Position numbers and translations under genes: made by a program. A stretch of DNA of 64,000 bases, from assembly GCA_020723325.1 (NCBI GenBank), contig DYJD01000032.1, positions 1 through 64,000 on the forward strand. Reading direction: 5' to 3'. This DNA is from Desulfosudis oleivorans. GTDB lineage: Bacteria; Desulfobacterota; Desulfobacteria; Desulfobacterales; SURF-7. A model generated the notes under the pieces. The model was not told the DNA's origin, searched no databases, and saw nothing but the letters and a program-made list of their open reading frames with translations. Shown here piece by piece: positions 7,433 to 15,668 of this stretch. Each line of letters begins with the position of its first letter. The stretch's first letter is position 1.

Positions 7433-7741
7433 TCAGGCGATGATCACCTCTTCGATGAGTTTGTCCTTCAACAACAGAATGAATTGTTGCTCATGGTTCA
7501 GTTTAGGTCCGGAGGCGGTGGTCAGCGGTTTGCGGGAGTATACCAGTGAAAAGAAGTTCAGGAAATGGAACACTGCGCGTAGCAGCCGGAATGGGAAAAG
7601 CACGAGGTCGAGCAAGGCCGTCCGGGGGCTGAAATGGGATACTTCATAGGGCCTGCGGATGTAATACAAATGTCCATCCACTTGATTCGTTTCAGTGTGC
7701 AGGTCCAGGTCGGTAGCATGAAAATTCTCCTTGTGAAACAA
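7433..7741 (-). CDS. Hypothetical protein or gene fragment
   Basis: This frame of about 102 codons has natural codon use with mostly G/C third positions, unlike the opposite strand. The sequence has an amphipathic or membrane-like stretch (LLDLVLFPFRLLRAVFHFLNFF) and a charged C-terminus. The only start is a TTG at 7741, and the AAGGAG upstream of 7713 points to another frame, so the gene may be 5' truncated. I recognise no family. It is divergent from the degraded locus that follows. Confidence 0.4.
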   Translation of the reverse strand: MFHKENFHATDLDLHTETNQVDGHLYYIRRPYEVSHFSPRTALLDLVLFPFRLLRAVFHFLNFFSLVYSRKPLTTASGPKLNHEQQFILLLKDKLIEEVIIA

Positions 7742-7899
7742 ACGGTTTCGTTTGCAAGTTGCCAGGAGGCCTTACAAAAGATAACAGCTTGAAAATAAAT
7801 TTTATAAGTGTTAGGAATAGCTTGGTTTTGCTTCATTAGTGCATTTTTACCCCCAAAATGAAAAATTTTGAGGAATCCCCTCAGAATTAAAACTGACCT

Positions 7900-9053
7900 A
7901 TGCTGCAATCCATTGATCAATTTGTGCCGGAGAACCCATTGGTTTGCGCCCGGTTTCATTCTTTGGGAGACAGCTTTGTTCTGCTGGATGAAACCGGGCA
8001 AGTAATCTGCAAGGGTCTTGACGGCCGGCAAAAATGGCATTTTGACTTCAAATGCCCACCGCTGATGTTTCAAATCAGCCAGGATGGCCAATTCCTGGCT
8101 GTGCTCAGCGAGCAGACCCTGCATTTACTGGATCTACAAACCTTTGGGCTGAAAACGATACCCGTGGACGCCAAGTTTCGCCTGTTTGAATTTTATAGAA
8201 ATTGTGTGGTTTTGGGCGGCTATCACCCTTCTTTGATGATTGTCAAACCCAGCGGAAGCCTGTTGCGCCAAATCGAATTCAGAGATGCGTTTCCTTGCGG
8301 CAAGATCCGGTAGTCATTATTTGGGCCTGATCGGTCGAGACGGAGATGTTTATTTTATCAGTGAACAGGGTCGCTGTGTTTTCCGGACCCGGTTTTATGC
8401 CCGGATAAGTTAGCTTGTCATCGATGAATTGACCGGCTGTGGTTATGTATTCGGCGAAAAGCAACTCACCCTGGTTGATTTTTCCCATCAGCAAAGTATC
8501 GAGTTTTATTTTTCGCAACTTGAGAAAAATAAACCAGTAGTAAATTTTTCCCAACAGCTTATTCTGATTCCCCAGGATGGCAATCGTCTTGAGTTTTTCA
8601 ACTTCAACAAGGAACGAATTGCTGAAATTAAGCTGGAATATACATTTGATCATGGTTTTGCTTGCGGTCCTTAAAATTCGAATCAAATCTTTCGAGGCTC
8701 CCATGATTATAGTCAACAGCCGGCCATTATTGTTGATCGTAAATGGAGATACACTGATCGGCCTGGATCAGGGCTTGAATCCCATCAAAAATATCCCGGT
8801 GCGCTCTGCATCCTCCACTTTTGCCTGTTTTGACCAGGCCTTTTTTGAAATCAACACCTGTTTGGATAGAGTGTATTGTTACAATGAACAAGGCCGATTG
8901 GTTTGGCGATACACGGCGGCTGGGTCGATCCGCGAGACCGCCGTCACCCAACATGGTCTCGCAATCATGACGGCTGAAACCCTCGCTTTCTTGCGTCTTG
9001 CGCAAACAGCCCAGCCGATCTCCGAACTCGCCGAGTTTTTAGAGATTGAATAA
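7900..9053 (+). pseudogene. Broken beta-propeller (WD/PQQ-like) protein gene
   Basis: Three successive pieces in different frames read as one repeat-rich beta protein. The first (7900-8313) contains phrases like DETGQVICKGLDGRQKWHF and SQDGQFLAVLSEQTLHLLDL. The second (about 8310-8670) includes GLIGRDGDVYFISEQG and an in-frame stop. The third (about 8700-9053) includes CYNEQGRLVWRYTAAG. Blade-like repeats of 40-50 residues suggest a cytosolic propeller. At least two frameshifts and one stop interrupt it. It is directly followed by the equally broken AAA ATPase gene, so the pair was probably one operon. Confidence 0.75.
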
Positions 9054-9067
9054 GAAAGGAAAAATCC

Positions 9068-9880
9068 ATGGAAAAGCTGGTCCAGGAAATCACTCTGTAT
9101 ATAAAGTCCAGATATCCCATTATCTATTTATTGACCGCGGAAGAGAACCGGGCTGACAGAATCATTGAAAAAGCCGCGGCAGCCGTGAAAAAGCCGATTT
9201 TTTCCTGGACCATGACCGAAGGTTTTTACAATACGGACAAGTTCGCCAAGTCAACCAAGGCCCTGGACGCACTTGAGGTGATTCTAAAATATACTGAACC
9301 GGCCATCTTTGTTTTAAAGGACTTCCATGCTTTCATGGAAGATCCGGCTGTCATCCGGCGTTTGCGCGATATCGTGGCCAAATGGATACTGTGGGTTGGT
9401 TGTTCAATCTCAAACACTGGTTGGCCCAGCGCGGGCTCGCATTTACGCAAAAGGCCAGGGAGTTCGGCCTGCCCGAGCCCAGGGGACTGCTGCTTTTGGG
9501 AGTGCAGGGCTGCGGCAAGTCCCTGGCGGCCAAAGCCACTTCGACCCTTTGGAATCTACCCCTGCTGAAACTGGACGTGGGCAAAATCTTCGATGCTTAT
9601 CTCGGCTCCTCGGAAAAAAATATCCGGGAAGCAGTGCGCATCGCTGAAGCCTTGTCGCTCAATGTACTCTGGCTGGATGAGATCGATAAAGCCTTTTCCG
9701 GCATGGGCGGCGGTCCTTCAGGAGATTCCGGGGCCTCGGCCCGGGTGTTTGGAACCTTCCTGACCTGGATGCAGGAGAAAACCGCACCGGTTTTTGTGCT
9801 GGCCACTGCCAACAACATTGAAGTCCTGCCGCCGGAATTATTGCGCAAAGGCTTTTTTCCGCTCCTGGCCTGGCGGATCG
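9068..9880 (+). pseudogene. Broken Ycf46-like AAA+ ATPase gene
   Basis: The first part (to about 9380) gives an N-terminal domain (YPIIYLLTAEENRADRI, WTMTEGFY) typical of Ycf46-like ATPases. After an internal deletion and frameshift it continues with the AAA core: P-loop GVQGCGKS, Walker B LWLDEIDKAF, the phrase ARVFGTFLTWMQEKTAP, sensor ATAN and PELLRKG. The sequence then leaves the family pattern, so the C-terminal lid is lost. Roughly 100 residues between the two parts are also missing. It is unlikely to be functional. Confidence 0.75.
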
Positions 9881-10108
9881 GCTATTTCCAAACCGCACAC
9901 ACGTGCGATGGATTTGCAAAGACGGACCAGATCATCCAAACCGCTAACGAGGTCATGACCATCATCCGGTCAGCAGAAATCAGAAAGTCAGACACGCTTA
10001 TTGACAAAACACTATTAAGTCTTTATATTCCCCATTTTTTTAATGTTGAAAAGGCAATGACGGAGAGAGCAGGTTTCAGCATTCAGTGGCACAGCAAATG
10101 TCTTTTCA

Positions 10109-10148
10109 GGCTTTCGTCCCTTTGCGGACCGAAAGCCTTTTGTATTTT
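10109..10148 (+). terminator. Rho-independent terminator upstream of the oxidoreductase operon
   Basis: GGCTTTCGTCC (10109-10119) pairs with GGACCGAAAGCC (10126-10137) with one bulge around a short loop, followed by the T-rich TTTTGTATTTT. It separates the degraded ATPase region from the operon starting at 10175. Confidence 0.7.
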
Positions 10149-10174
10149 AATGTATAATGACTGGAGGAGGGGCA

Positions 10175-10759
10175 ATGGTGAATCATGATCTGGTGGAAAT
10201 CCGCTGGCATGGCCGGGGTGGACAGGGAGCAAAGTCAGCCTGCCTGCTGCTGGCGGATGCGGCCGGCATGCAGGGAAAATTCGTGCAGGGCTTCCCGGAG
10301 TATGGACCGGAACGTATGGGCGCACCCATCACCGCTTATAACCGAATCAGTGAAAAACGGTGCAACATCCATTCCAACATCTATTATCCGGACTATGTGG
10401 CCGTGGTGGATGAAACTTTGCTGGACAGCATTGACGTTACCGCCGGACTGAAAACGGGCGGTGCGATTATCATCAACACTCCCGGCTCGCCCCAGGAGAT
10501 ACGCCCCCGGCTGCGGGGCTGGGAAGGAACAGTCTGCACCATTGATGCCCGCCGCATTTCAGAAGGGACTCTCGGCAAAAACCTGCCCAATACCCCCATG
10601 CTGGCCGCTGTGGTCAAGGTGAGCGGTGTTTTGGAAACCGAGCGCTTACTAATGGACATCGAAGCATCTTTCAAGCACAAATTTGCAACCAAGCCCCAGG
10701 TTATCCAGGGGAACATGGAAGCACTGAAAAAATCCCTGGAGGAGGTGCAGGTAGGATGA
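10175..10759 (+). CDS. porG: 2-oxoacid:ferredoxin oxidoreductase, gamma subunit
   Basis: The protein has 194 residues from the ATG that follows a GGAGGAGG site. It is the gamma subunit of a four-subunit CoA-dependent 2-oxoacid (pyruvate or branched-chain) ferredoxin oxidoreductase. It shows the family start (EIRWHGRGGQGAK), the VQGFPEYGPERMGAP stretch and the late NTPMLAAVVKVSG. It is first of four tightly overlapping genes in the order gamma-delta-alpha-beta, as in anaerobic bacteria and archaea. The substrate cannot be told from the sequence, so the symbol is generic. Confidence 0.88.
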   Translation: MVNHDLVEIRWHGRGGQGAKSACLLLADAAGMQGKFVQGFPEYGPERMGAPITAYNRISEKRCNIHSNIYYPDYVAVVDETLLDSIDVTAGLKTGGAIIINTPGSPQEIRPRLRGWEGTVCTIDARRISEGTLGKNLPNTPMLAAVVKVSGVLETERLLMDIEASFKHKFATKPQVIQGNMEALKKSLEEVQVG

Positions 10760-11067
10760 TTCACGCAAAGGATATCAACGAACGTACCCCGTGGCAGGAT
10801 ATGACCCCTGCCGGTGAGATCTACGAGCCGGGCACCGCACGGCTCTTTAACACCGGCACCTGGCGGACCAACACCCCTGTTTTTCACGAGGAAGCCTGTA
10901 AGCACTGTATGCTGTGCGTACCGTTCTGCCCGGACAGCGCCATTCCGGTGAAAGACGGGAAACGTTTGGATTTTGATTATACGTACTGCAAAGGCTGCGG
11001 AATCTGTGAAAACGTGTGTCCCTTCCCGGCCATAACCATGGAAGCTGGAGGAGGTGTGCACAAATGA
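10756..11067 (+). CDS. porD: 2-oxoacid:ferredoxin oxidoreductase, delta (ferredoxin-like) subunit
   Basis: The protein has 103 residues and carries two [4Fe-4S] motifs, CKHCMLCVPFCP and CKGCGICENVCP. It passes electrons between the TPP site and external ferredoxin. It overlaps both neighbours by four bases (ATGA), a sign of translational coupling. Confidence 0.9.
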   Translation: MIHAKDINERTPWQDMTPAGEIYEPGTARLFNTGTWRTNTPVFHEEACKHCMLCVPFCPDSAIPVKDGKRLDFDYTYCKGCGICENVCPFPAITMEAGGGVHK

Positions 11068-12254
11068 GCAGTCGCCTTTCCGGCAACGAGGCTGTGGCCT
11101 ATGCCATGAAGCAGATCAATCCGGATGTCTTTGGAGCGTTTCCCATCACGCCATCCACGGATATTCCCGAATACTTCGCCGGCTTTGCGGCCAACGGCGA
11201 AGTCAATACTGAATTTGTAACCGTGGAATCCGAACACAGCTCCATGTCCGTATGCATTGCGGCCCAGGCCGCCGGGGCCAGAGCCATCAGTGCCACTTCG
11301 TCCTGCGGACTAGCGCTGATGTACGAGCTGCTGTATGTGGCGGCTTCCTGCCGTCTGCCCATCACACTGGCCTGTGTCAACCGGGCGCTTTCAGGTCCTA
11401 TCAACATCAACGCCGACCACTCCGACTCCATGGGCGCCCGTGATTCGGGCTGGATCCAAATCTATGCCGAAAACAATCAAGAAGCCTACGATAATTTCAT
11501 CCAAGCCATGCCCATCGGCGAGACCACCAGCGTACGGCTGCCGGTGATGAGCTGCATGGACGGCTTCATTACCAGTCATGCCGTTGAGAATATAGAGCTT
11601 TTAGAGACGGAGACCGTGCGAAAATTTATCGGGGAATACAACCCGGAACACTATTTGCTGAAAAAGGAGAATCCTCTGGCGGTGGGGCCCTATGATGTGA
11701 GCCCCTACTACATGGAACATAAGGTGCAGGAGGCTGAGGCCATGAAGGCTGCCAAGGCCCGCATACTGGAAGTTGCCGCAGCATTTGAAAAGATTTCCGG
11801 ACGGCGCTACGGCCTGTTTGAAGAATACAGGATGGAGGATGCGGAACTGGCCATAGTTCTTATCGGATCTACTGCCGGAACGGCCAAGGCCGCTGTGGAT
11901 CGGCTGCGGGAGCATGGCGTGAAGGCCGGACTTGTTAAGATTCGCGTATTCCGCCCCTTTCCGGGCGAGGAACTGGCCCGGGCATTGTCCCGCACCAGGG
12001 CTGTAGCTGTTATGGATAAGTCCGAGGGATTTTCGGCCAATGGTGGGCCTGTATTTGCCGAGACCCGCAGTGCCCTGTATGATCTCAAGGAACGCCCGTA
12101 TCTGATCAATATCGTCTACGGCCTGGGCGGCCGTGACGTAAAGGTTGAGGATATTGAAAAAGTTTTTGCCCGGCTGGCGGATATTGCTACCACTGGCGCG
12201 ACCGGACCGCTATATGTGCATATGGGGCATAGGTCAAAGGAGGAGACAGTATGA
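11064..12254 (+). CDS. porA: 2-oxoacid:ferredoxin oxidoreductase, alpha subunit
   Basis: The protein has 396 residues, using the ATG that overlaps the delta-subunit stop; the frame is open further upstream but a longer start would overlap that gene. It shows the alpha-subunit features GNEAVAYAMKQ, FGAFPITPSTDIPEYF, TVESEHSSMSVCIAAQAAGA and the binding loop around SGPININADHSD. A C-terminal transketolase-like domain (VLIGSTAGTAKAAVDRLREHG, VFRPFPGEEL) follows. It works with the beta subunit to bind substrate and CoA. Confidence 0.9.
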   Translation: MSSRLSGNEAVAYAMKQINPDVFGAFPITPSTDIPEYFAGFAANGEVNTEFVTVESEHSSMSVCIAAQAAGARAISATSSCGLALMYELLYVAASCRLPITLACVNRALSGPININADHSDSMGARDSGWIQIYAENNQEAYDNFIQAMPIGETTSVRLPVMSCMDGFITSHAVENIELLETETVRKFIGEYNPEHYLLKKENPLAVGPYDVSPYYMEHKVQEAEAMKAAKARILEVAAAFEKISGRRYGLFEEYRMEDAELAIVLIGSTAGTAKAAVDRLREHGVKAGLVKIRVFRPFPGEELARALSRTRAVAVMDKSEGFSANGGPVFAETRSALYDLKERPYLINIVYGLGGRDVKVEDIEKVFARLADIATTGATGPLYVHMGHRSKEETV

Positions 12255-13189
12255 GTACGGTATATAACCTGAAAAAGGAGGCGGAAAAGCCGCCCCGTCT
12301 CACGGGCGGGCATCGGCTCTGCGCAGGCTGCGGTGCCGGGATCGTTGTGGCAGGTGTTCTGCGGGCCCTGAATCCGGAAGACCGGGCGGTGGTGGTCAAT
12401 GCCACTAGCTGCCTGGAAGTCTCCACCTTTATGTATCCATACACGGCATATATGGACAGCTATATCCATTCGGCCTTTGAAAACTCCGCCGCCACCTGCT
12501 CCGGGGTGGAAGCGGCCTATAACGCTCTGAAACGCCGCGGCAAGGTGGATGGAACCGTCAAGTTCATCACGTTTGCCGGTGACGGCGGCACCTATGATAT
12601 TGGGTTTCAATCCCTGTCAGGCGCCATGGAACGCGGGCATGACATGGTCTACATCTGCTACGACAACGAGGCTTACATGAATACCGGAATCCAGCGTTCA
12701 TCTTCGACGCCTCGCCATACCCGCACCACCACCTCGCCGGTGGGAGTTGTTCAACCAGGCAAGAAACAGAATAAGAAAGATTTGACGGATATTCTCGTCG
12801 CGCACAATATCCCCTATGTGGCCCAGACTGCCCCTGTCGGCAAGTTCAGAGACCTGCACACCAAGTCTCACAAAGCCATTTATACGGAAGGCCCCTGCTT
12901 TTTGAACGTATTGGCCCCGTGTCCGCGCGGCTGGGACTACCCCATGGCCAAGCTGGCCGAAATCACTCAACTGGCGGTGGATACCTGCGTCTGGCCCTTG
13001 TTTGAAGTCGAGGAAGGTGTGTGGCGGCTGAGCTATGAACCCAAGAAGAAGCTGCCCGTAGTGGACTTTCTCCGCACCCAAGGCAGATTCCGCCATATGT
13101 TCCAGAAAGGCAATGACTGGATGATCGAGGAAGCCCAGGCTTTCGTGGATCGGAAATGGGAACGGCTGCTGGTGCGCACCGAGGCCTGA
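12251..13189 (+). CDS. porB: 2-oxoacid:ferredoxin oxidoreductase, beta (TPP-binding) subunit
   Basis: The protein has 312 residues. CAGCGAG near the N-terminus and further cysteines supply an iron-sulfur site. The thiamine-pyrophosphate motif is visible as GDGGTYDIGF, with NEAYMNTG downstream. The RSSSTPRHTRTTTSPVG loop and the PCPRGW motif are typical of PorB/VorB. It overlaps the alpha subunit by four bases and completes the enzyme. In anaerobes this complex either oxidises 2-oxoacids with reduction of ferredoxin or runs in the carboxylating direction. Confidence 0.9.
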   Translation: MSTVYNLKKEAEKPPRLTGGHRLCAGCGAGIVVAGVLRALNPEDRAVVVNATSCLEVSTFMYPYTAYMDSYIHSAFENSAATCSGVEAAYNALKRRGKVDGTVKFITFAGDGGTYDIGFQSLSGAMERGHDMVYICYDNEAYMNTGIQRSSSTPRHTRTTTSPVGVVQPGKKQNKKDLTDILVAHNIPYVAQTAPVGKFRDLHTKSHKAIYTEGPCFLNVLAPCPRGWDYPMAKLAEITQLAVDTCVWPLFEVEEGVWRLSYEPKKKLPVVDFLRTQGRFRHMFQKGNDWMIEEAQAFVDRKWERLLVRTEA

Positions 13190-13255
13190 ATCGAAGACTG
13201 AGAATGGAAGTACAAAAAAAATTGCATCATAACTTTTGGCAAGGGAGGATTGCCC

Positions 13256-14164
13256 GTGGAACAGACAATGTTTACAAATGAGGTCATTTTATCCTGGCTC
13301 CGGTATTTTTCCCAGAACATGGAAATCAACCTGGCGGAAGTGAAGATGCTGGATATTACCGGGAAGAACAAGAACCTGATTCCCACGGTCATGTGCAATA
13401 GGACGGTGCTGTGCTTTACGGATGCCGGACATCCGGACATCTTCTACAACATGTGGAACGCGGAACTCGGGGAATGCGAGGTCTGGTACAATGAGGGTTC
13501 TGATCCATCCGGTGAGATGAAGCACGCCAAGGTCGCGGATATGATCAATCGTGGCATCAATGCCCCTGCGGCCATGTTGATTATGAATCCCAACGCTGCC
13601 ACAAATTATCAGATCGGTATTGAGAACAGCCGGTTTGCCTGCGGCTCGGTTCATTATGTGTGTCGGGAGGGCCGGGCGGTTATCATGAATAAGCTTAATG
13701 TGGGGAATCGAGACAATATCTGTATAATCTCAGGTGAGAGTATCGCGGTGGAGGCCGCCATGGCCGCTGACAAGGGCAGTGTCATTGCCGTGGAATATAA
13801 CCCCAGGGACCGGGATACCATGAAAGAGAATGTGGATAAATTCGGCCTGAACAATGTAACGATAGTTGAGTCTCTGGAAGACGGCATCCTGGCGAAACTG
13901 CCGGCGCCGGATGTCGCGTTTATTGTGGGTTCTCCCAAGCTCGGCCTTGAAATCAAGCTTCTCTTGGCCATGAATCCCGCCATCAATTTTGTGATCTACA
14001 CCTTGGACTTCGAGATTTTAACGTCCCTTCCGGATTTGTTCCGGGATAACGGCTTGGTGCGCACCGAAGCGATCCATTTGGAGGTATCGCGGGTCAACAG
14101 CAAAAACATGGTGGAACCATTTCCGGCTCCCTGGATAGTCTCTGCCAGAAGCGTTCAAGGATAG
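13256..14164 (+). CDS. CbiT-like SAM-dependent methyltransferase-fold protein
   Basis: The protein has about 302 residues. The GTG at 13256 suits the AAGGGAGGA site better than the TTG at 13250. The C-terminal 170 residues follow the CbiT/CobL-C pattern: ICIISGESIAVEAAMAAD, VIAVEYNPRDRDTMKEN, the NNVTIVESLEDG stretch and DVAFIVGSP. The usual glycine-rich SAM loop reads ISGESIAVEA, a variant of it. The first 120 residues match nothing I know. It lies 66 bases after the oxidoreductase operon in the same direction. A cobalamin role is not supported because no other cobalamin gene is nearby. Confidence 0.65.
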   Translation: MEQTMFTNEVILSWLRYFSQNMEINLAEVKMLDITGKNKNLIPTVMCNRTVLCFTDAGHPDIFYNMWNAELGECEVWYNEGSDPSGEMKHAKVADMINRGINAPAAMLIMNPNAATNYQIGIENSRFACGSVHYVCREGRAVIMNKLNVGNRDNICIISGESIAVEAAMAADKGSVIAVEYNPRDRDTMKENVDKFGLNNVTIVESLEDGILAKLPAPDVAFIVGSPKLGLEIKLLLAMNPAINFVIYTLDFEILTSLPDLFRDNGLVRTEAIHLEVSRVNSKNMVEPFPAPWIVSARSVQG

Positions 14165-14369
14165 TAAGCAAGGCAAACAATCTTTACGTCCACTATCGGG
14201 CCTTGATTTCTCCAGCAGTTCACGCATGTTGCCATGTCGCGAACTTTGTCCACAAGTCCCTCACACACATAGTGACTTGCCCCAGGCTAAATGCAGGCTG
14301 CAGGAATTTACCTGGACTTGATCAGGATAATTTCGGCTTCGGATAAGTAAACAGAACAATTGTATTTGG
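14165..14369. other. Intergenic stretch, nothing recognised
   Basis: This sequence follows the CbiT-like gene and holds no ORF with coding character and no clear terminator. It runs into a degenerate-hexamer element at 14370. Confidence 0.35.
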
Positions 14370-14507
14370 TTTTCGGGGTCGGGGTCGCTATCGGTATCGG
14401 GGTCGTAATGTTATCGATTAAACAAGTCAAGGTCCTTTGTGAACTGTCTGTTTAAATGGCGTATTTAAAATTGGATGGATTTCGAAACCGATACCAACTC
14501 CGAAAAA
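14370..14507. repeat. Inverted degenerate-hexamer element HE1
   Basis: The left arm consists of 6-base units (GGGGTC, GGGGTC, GCTATC, GGTATC, GGGGTC). The right arm, CGAAACCGATACCAACTCCG, is a degraded inverse of it, and about 75 unrelated bases separate the two. The same left arm recurs at 38335 with a better-preserved right arm. No ORF lies inside. Confidence 0.6.
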
Positions 14508-14539
14508 ATCTACAAATAATCACGCCGACGAAAAAAAGT

Positions 14540-15103
14540 TTACTTACTACTCATTTTTTTTAACTTGAACTCCTTGACCAGCCGTTCTCCATCGGCAATT
14601 TGTTCCGGTGTCATCTGCTGTACTACAAGGCCAAGAGTTTTCTCAGCATCATCAGATCGGATAAGGTGATGAGAATTTGCAAGTTTACACCATTTATATG
14701 TCTCTACCCTATTTTTCGCTACGCCTTCACCATAAACACATTTCAAACACAATTCGATTTGCGCAGCTAAATTATCCTTTTCGGCCGCTATGGTATACCA
14801 TTTGACGGCTTCTTTCGAATCCTGTTGCACATATTTACCATTGTAATACATATCACCCAAATGACATTGTGCATTTGTTTCACCCTGTTCAGCGGCTTTT
14901 GAAAACCATTTAAAAGCTTTTTCGTAATCCTGTTTTACGTTTTCACCGCGATAGTACATTGTACCCAGGGCGTATTGCGGTTTTGCGAATCCTTCTTCGG
15001 CTTTTTTCTTTATTTCCATGAAACTGTCTTCCGCCCATATGCTCATCGTTGAAAACAGAACCAGGCACAGTATCATTATTCCTGAAAACAATCTTGCTTT
15101 CAC
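14540..15103 (-). CDS. Exported Sel1-repeat protein
   Basis: The protein has 187 residues with a clear signal peptide (residues 1-24, ending MSIWA-ED). Three Sel1-like (TPR-related) repeats follow, with signatures AQYALGTMYYRGENV-like, AQCHLGDMYYNGKYV and AAQIELCLKCVYGEGVA. Such repeats form a solenoid that mediates protein contacts, here in the periplasm. A glutamate- and lysine-rich tail ends the protein. It stands alone between repeat-rich spacers. Confidence 0.8.
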   Translation of the reverse strand: MKARLFSGIMILCLVLFSTMSIWAEDSFMEIKKKAEEGFAKPQYALGTMYYRGENVKQDYEKAFKWFSKAAEQGETNAQCHLGDMYYNGKYVQQDSKEAVKWYTIAAEKDNLAAQIELCLKCVYGEGVAKNRVETYKWCKLANSHHLIRSDDAEKTLGLVVQQMTPEQIADGERLVKEFKLKKMSSK

Positions 15104-15284
15104 GGTTTCATACCTTTCCCTTCAGATTTCTGCCGTCCGATTAGGATCGAACAATCGCTGTAGTTTTGATTGCCATTCCAAGTCCTGTGGTTACAATAAC
15201 AAATATTTAAAACCTTACATGCTGTCGATCAAATGTCTCGTGGTCTATTTTTTTCCGATCCTGATCATATCCAAAATTTAGAGT

Positions 15285-15327
15285 GCGGCGACGTGTCGCC
15301 GCTGTTAAAGCGCGGACGCGTCCGCGC
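15285..15327. repeat. Two adjacent GC-rich palindromes
   Basis: GCGGCGAC-GT-GTCGCCGC (15285-15302) and the perfect 18-base palindrome GCGCGGACGCGTCCGCGC (15310-15327) lie seven bases apart. The surrounding 15104-15668 holds no gene. It also has the hairpins AGCCCCAACGGGGCT and CCCCCCTTTGGGGGG near 15.4 kb. This is a repeat-rich spacer. Confidence 0.6.
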
Positions 15328-15494
15328 ATTCCAAATGAAATGTATCTGAGAATAAGAGAAGATTGATAAAAAACAAATGAAATTAAATTGGCCGAAAAAA
15401 GATGAATGATTAGCCCCAACGGGGCTTTCCCAAAGTGAACGCCCCCCTTTGGGGGGCTTCCTGATGCCACCCGTTATGTGGGTGGAGTATCACT

Positions 15495-15567
15495 GACGAC
15501 CCCGATACCGATACCGACCCCGATCCAACCGCCCTTATCCCGCATCCTGCATCCCGCATCCCGTATC
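15495..15567. repeat. Hexamer fragment HE2 and heptamer tandem repeat
   Basis: Positions 15495-15526 carry one arm of the hexamer family (GACCCC/GATACC units). Positions 15542-15567 hold tandem heptamers GCATCCT, GCATCCC, GCATCCC and a partial unit. Both lie directly upstream of the promoter of the AOR locus. Confidence 0.55.
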
Positions 15568-15579
15568 TCTTCATATTTC

Positions 15580-15608
15580 TTGACACTTCAGAGCGCTTTC
15601 GTTATTCT
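15580..15608 (+). promoter_or_regulatory. Sigma-70-type promoter of the AOR locus
   Basis: A perfect -35 box TTGACA (15580-15585) is followed after exactly 17 bases by TATTCT (15603-15608), which matches four of six consensus -10 positions. The AOR start codon lies 60 bases downstream. The arrangement suggests that transcription of the locus starts here. Confidence 0.55.
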
Positions 15609-15668
15609 CTTACATAACAATCCATTAAAAACGACAAAATAAAATCCCTTATCCAACGATCATCTCAC

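Noticed and set aside
13256-14164. Annotation of the CbiT-like gene as a cobalamin enzyme
   Set aside because: Unmatched N-terminal domain, variant SAM loop and no cobalamin neighbours; a cautious fold-level name was used.
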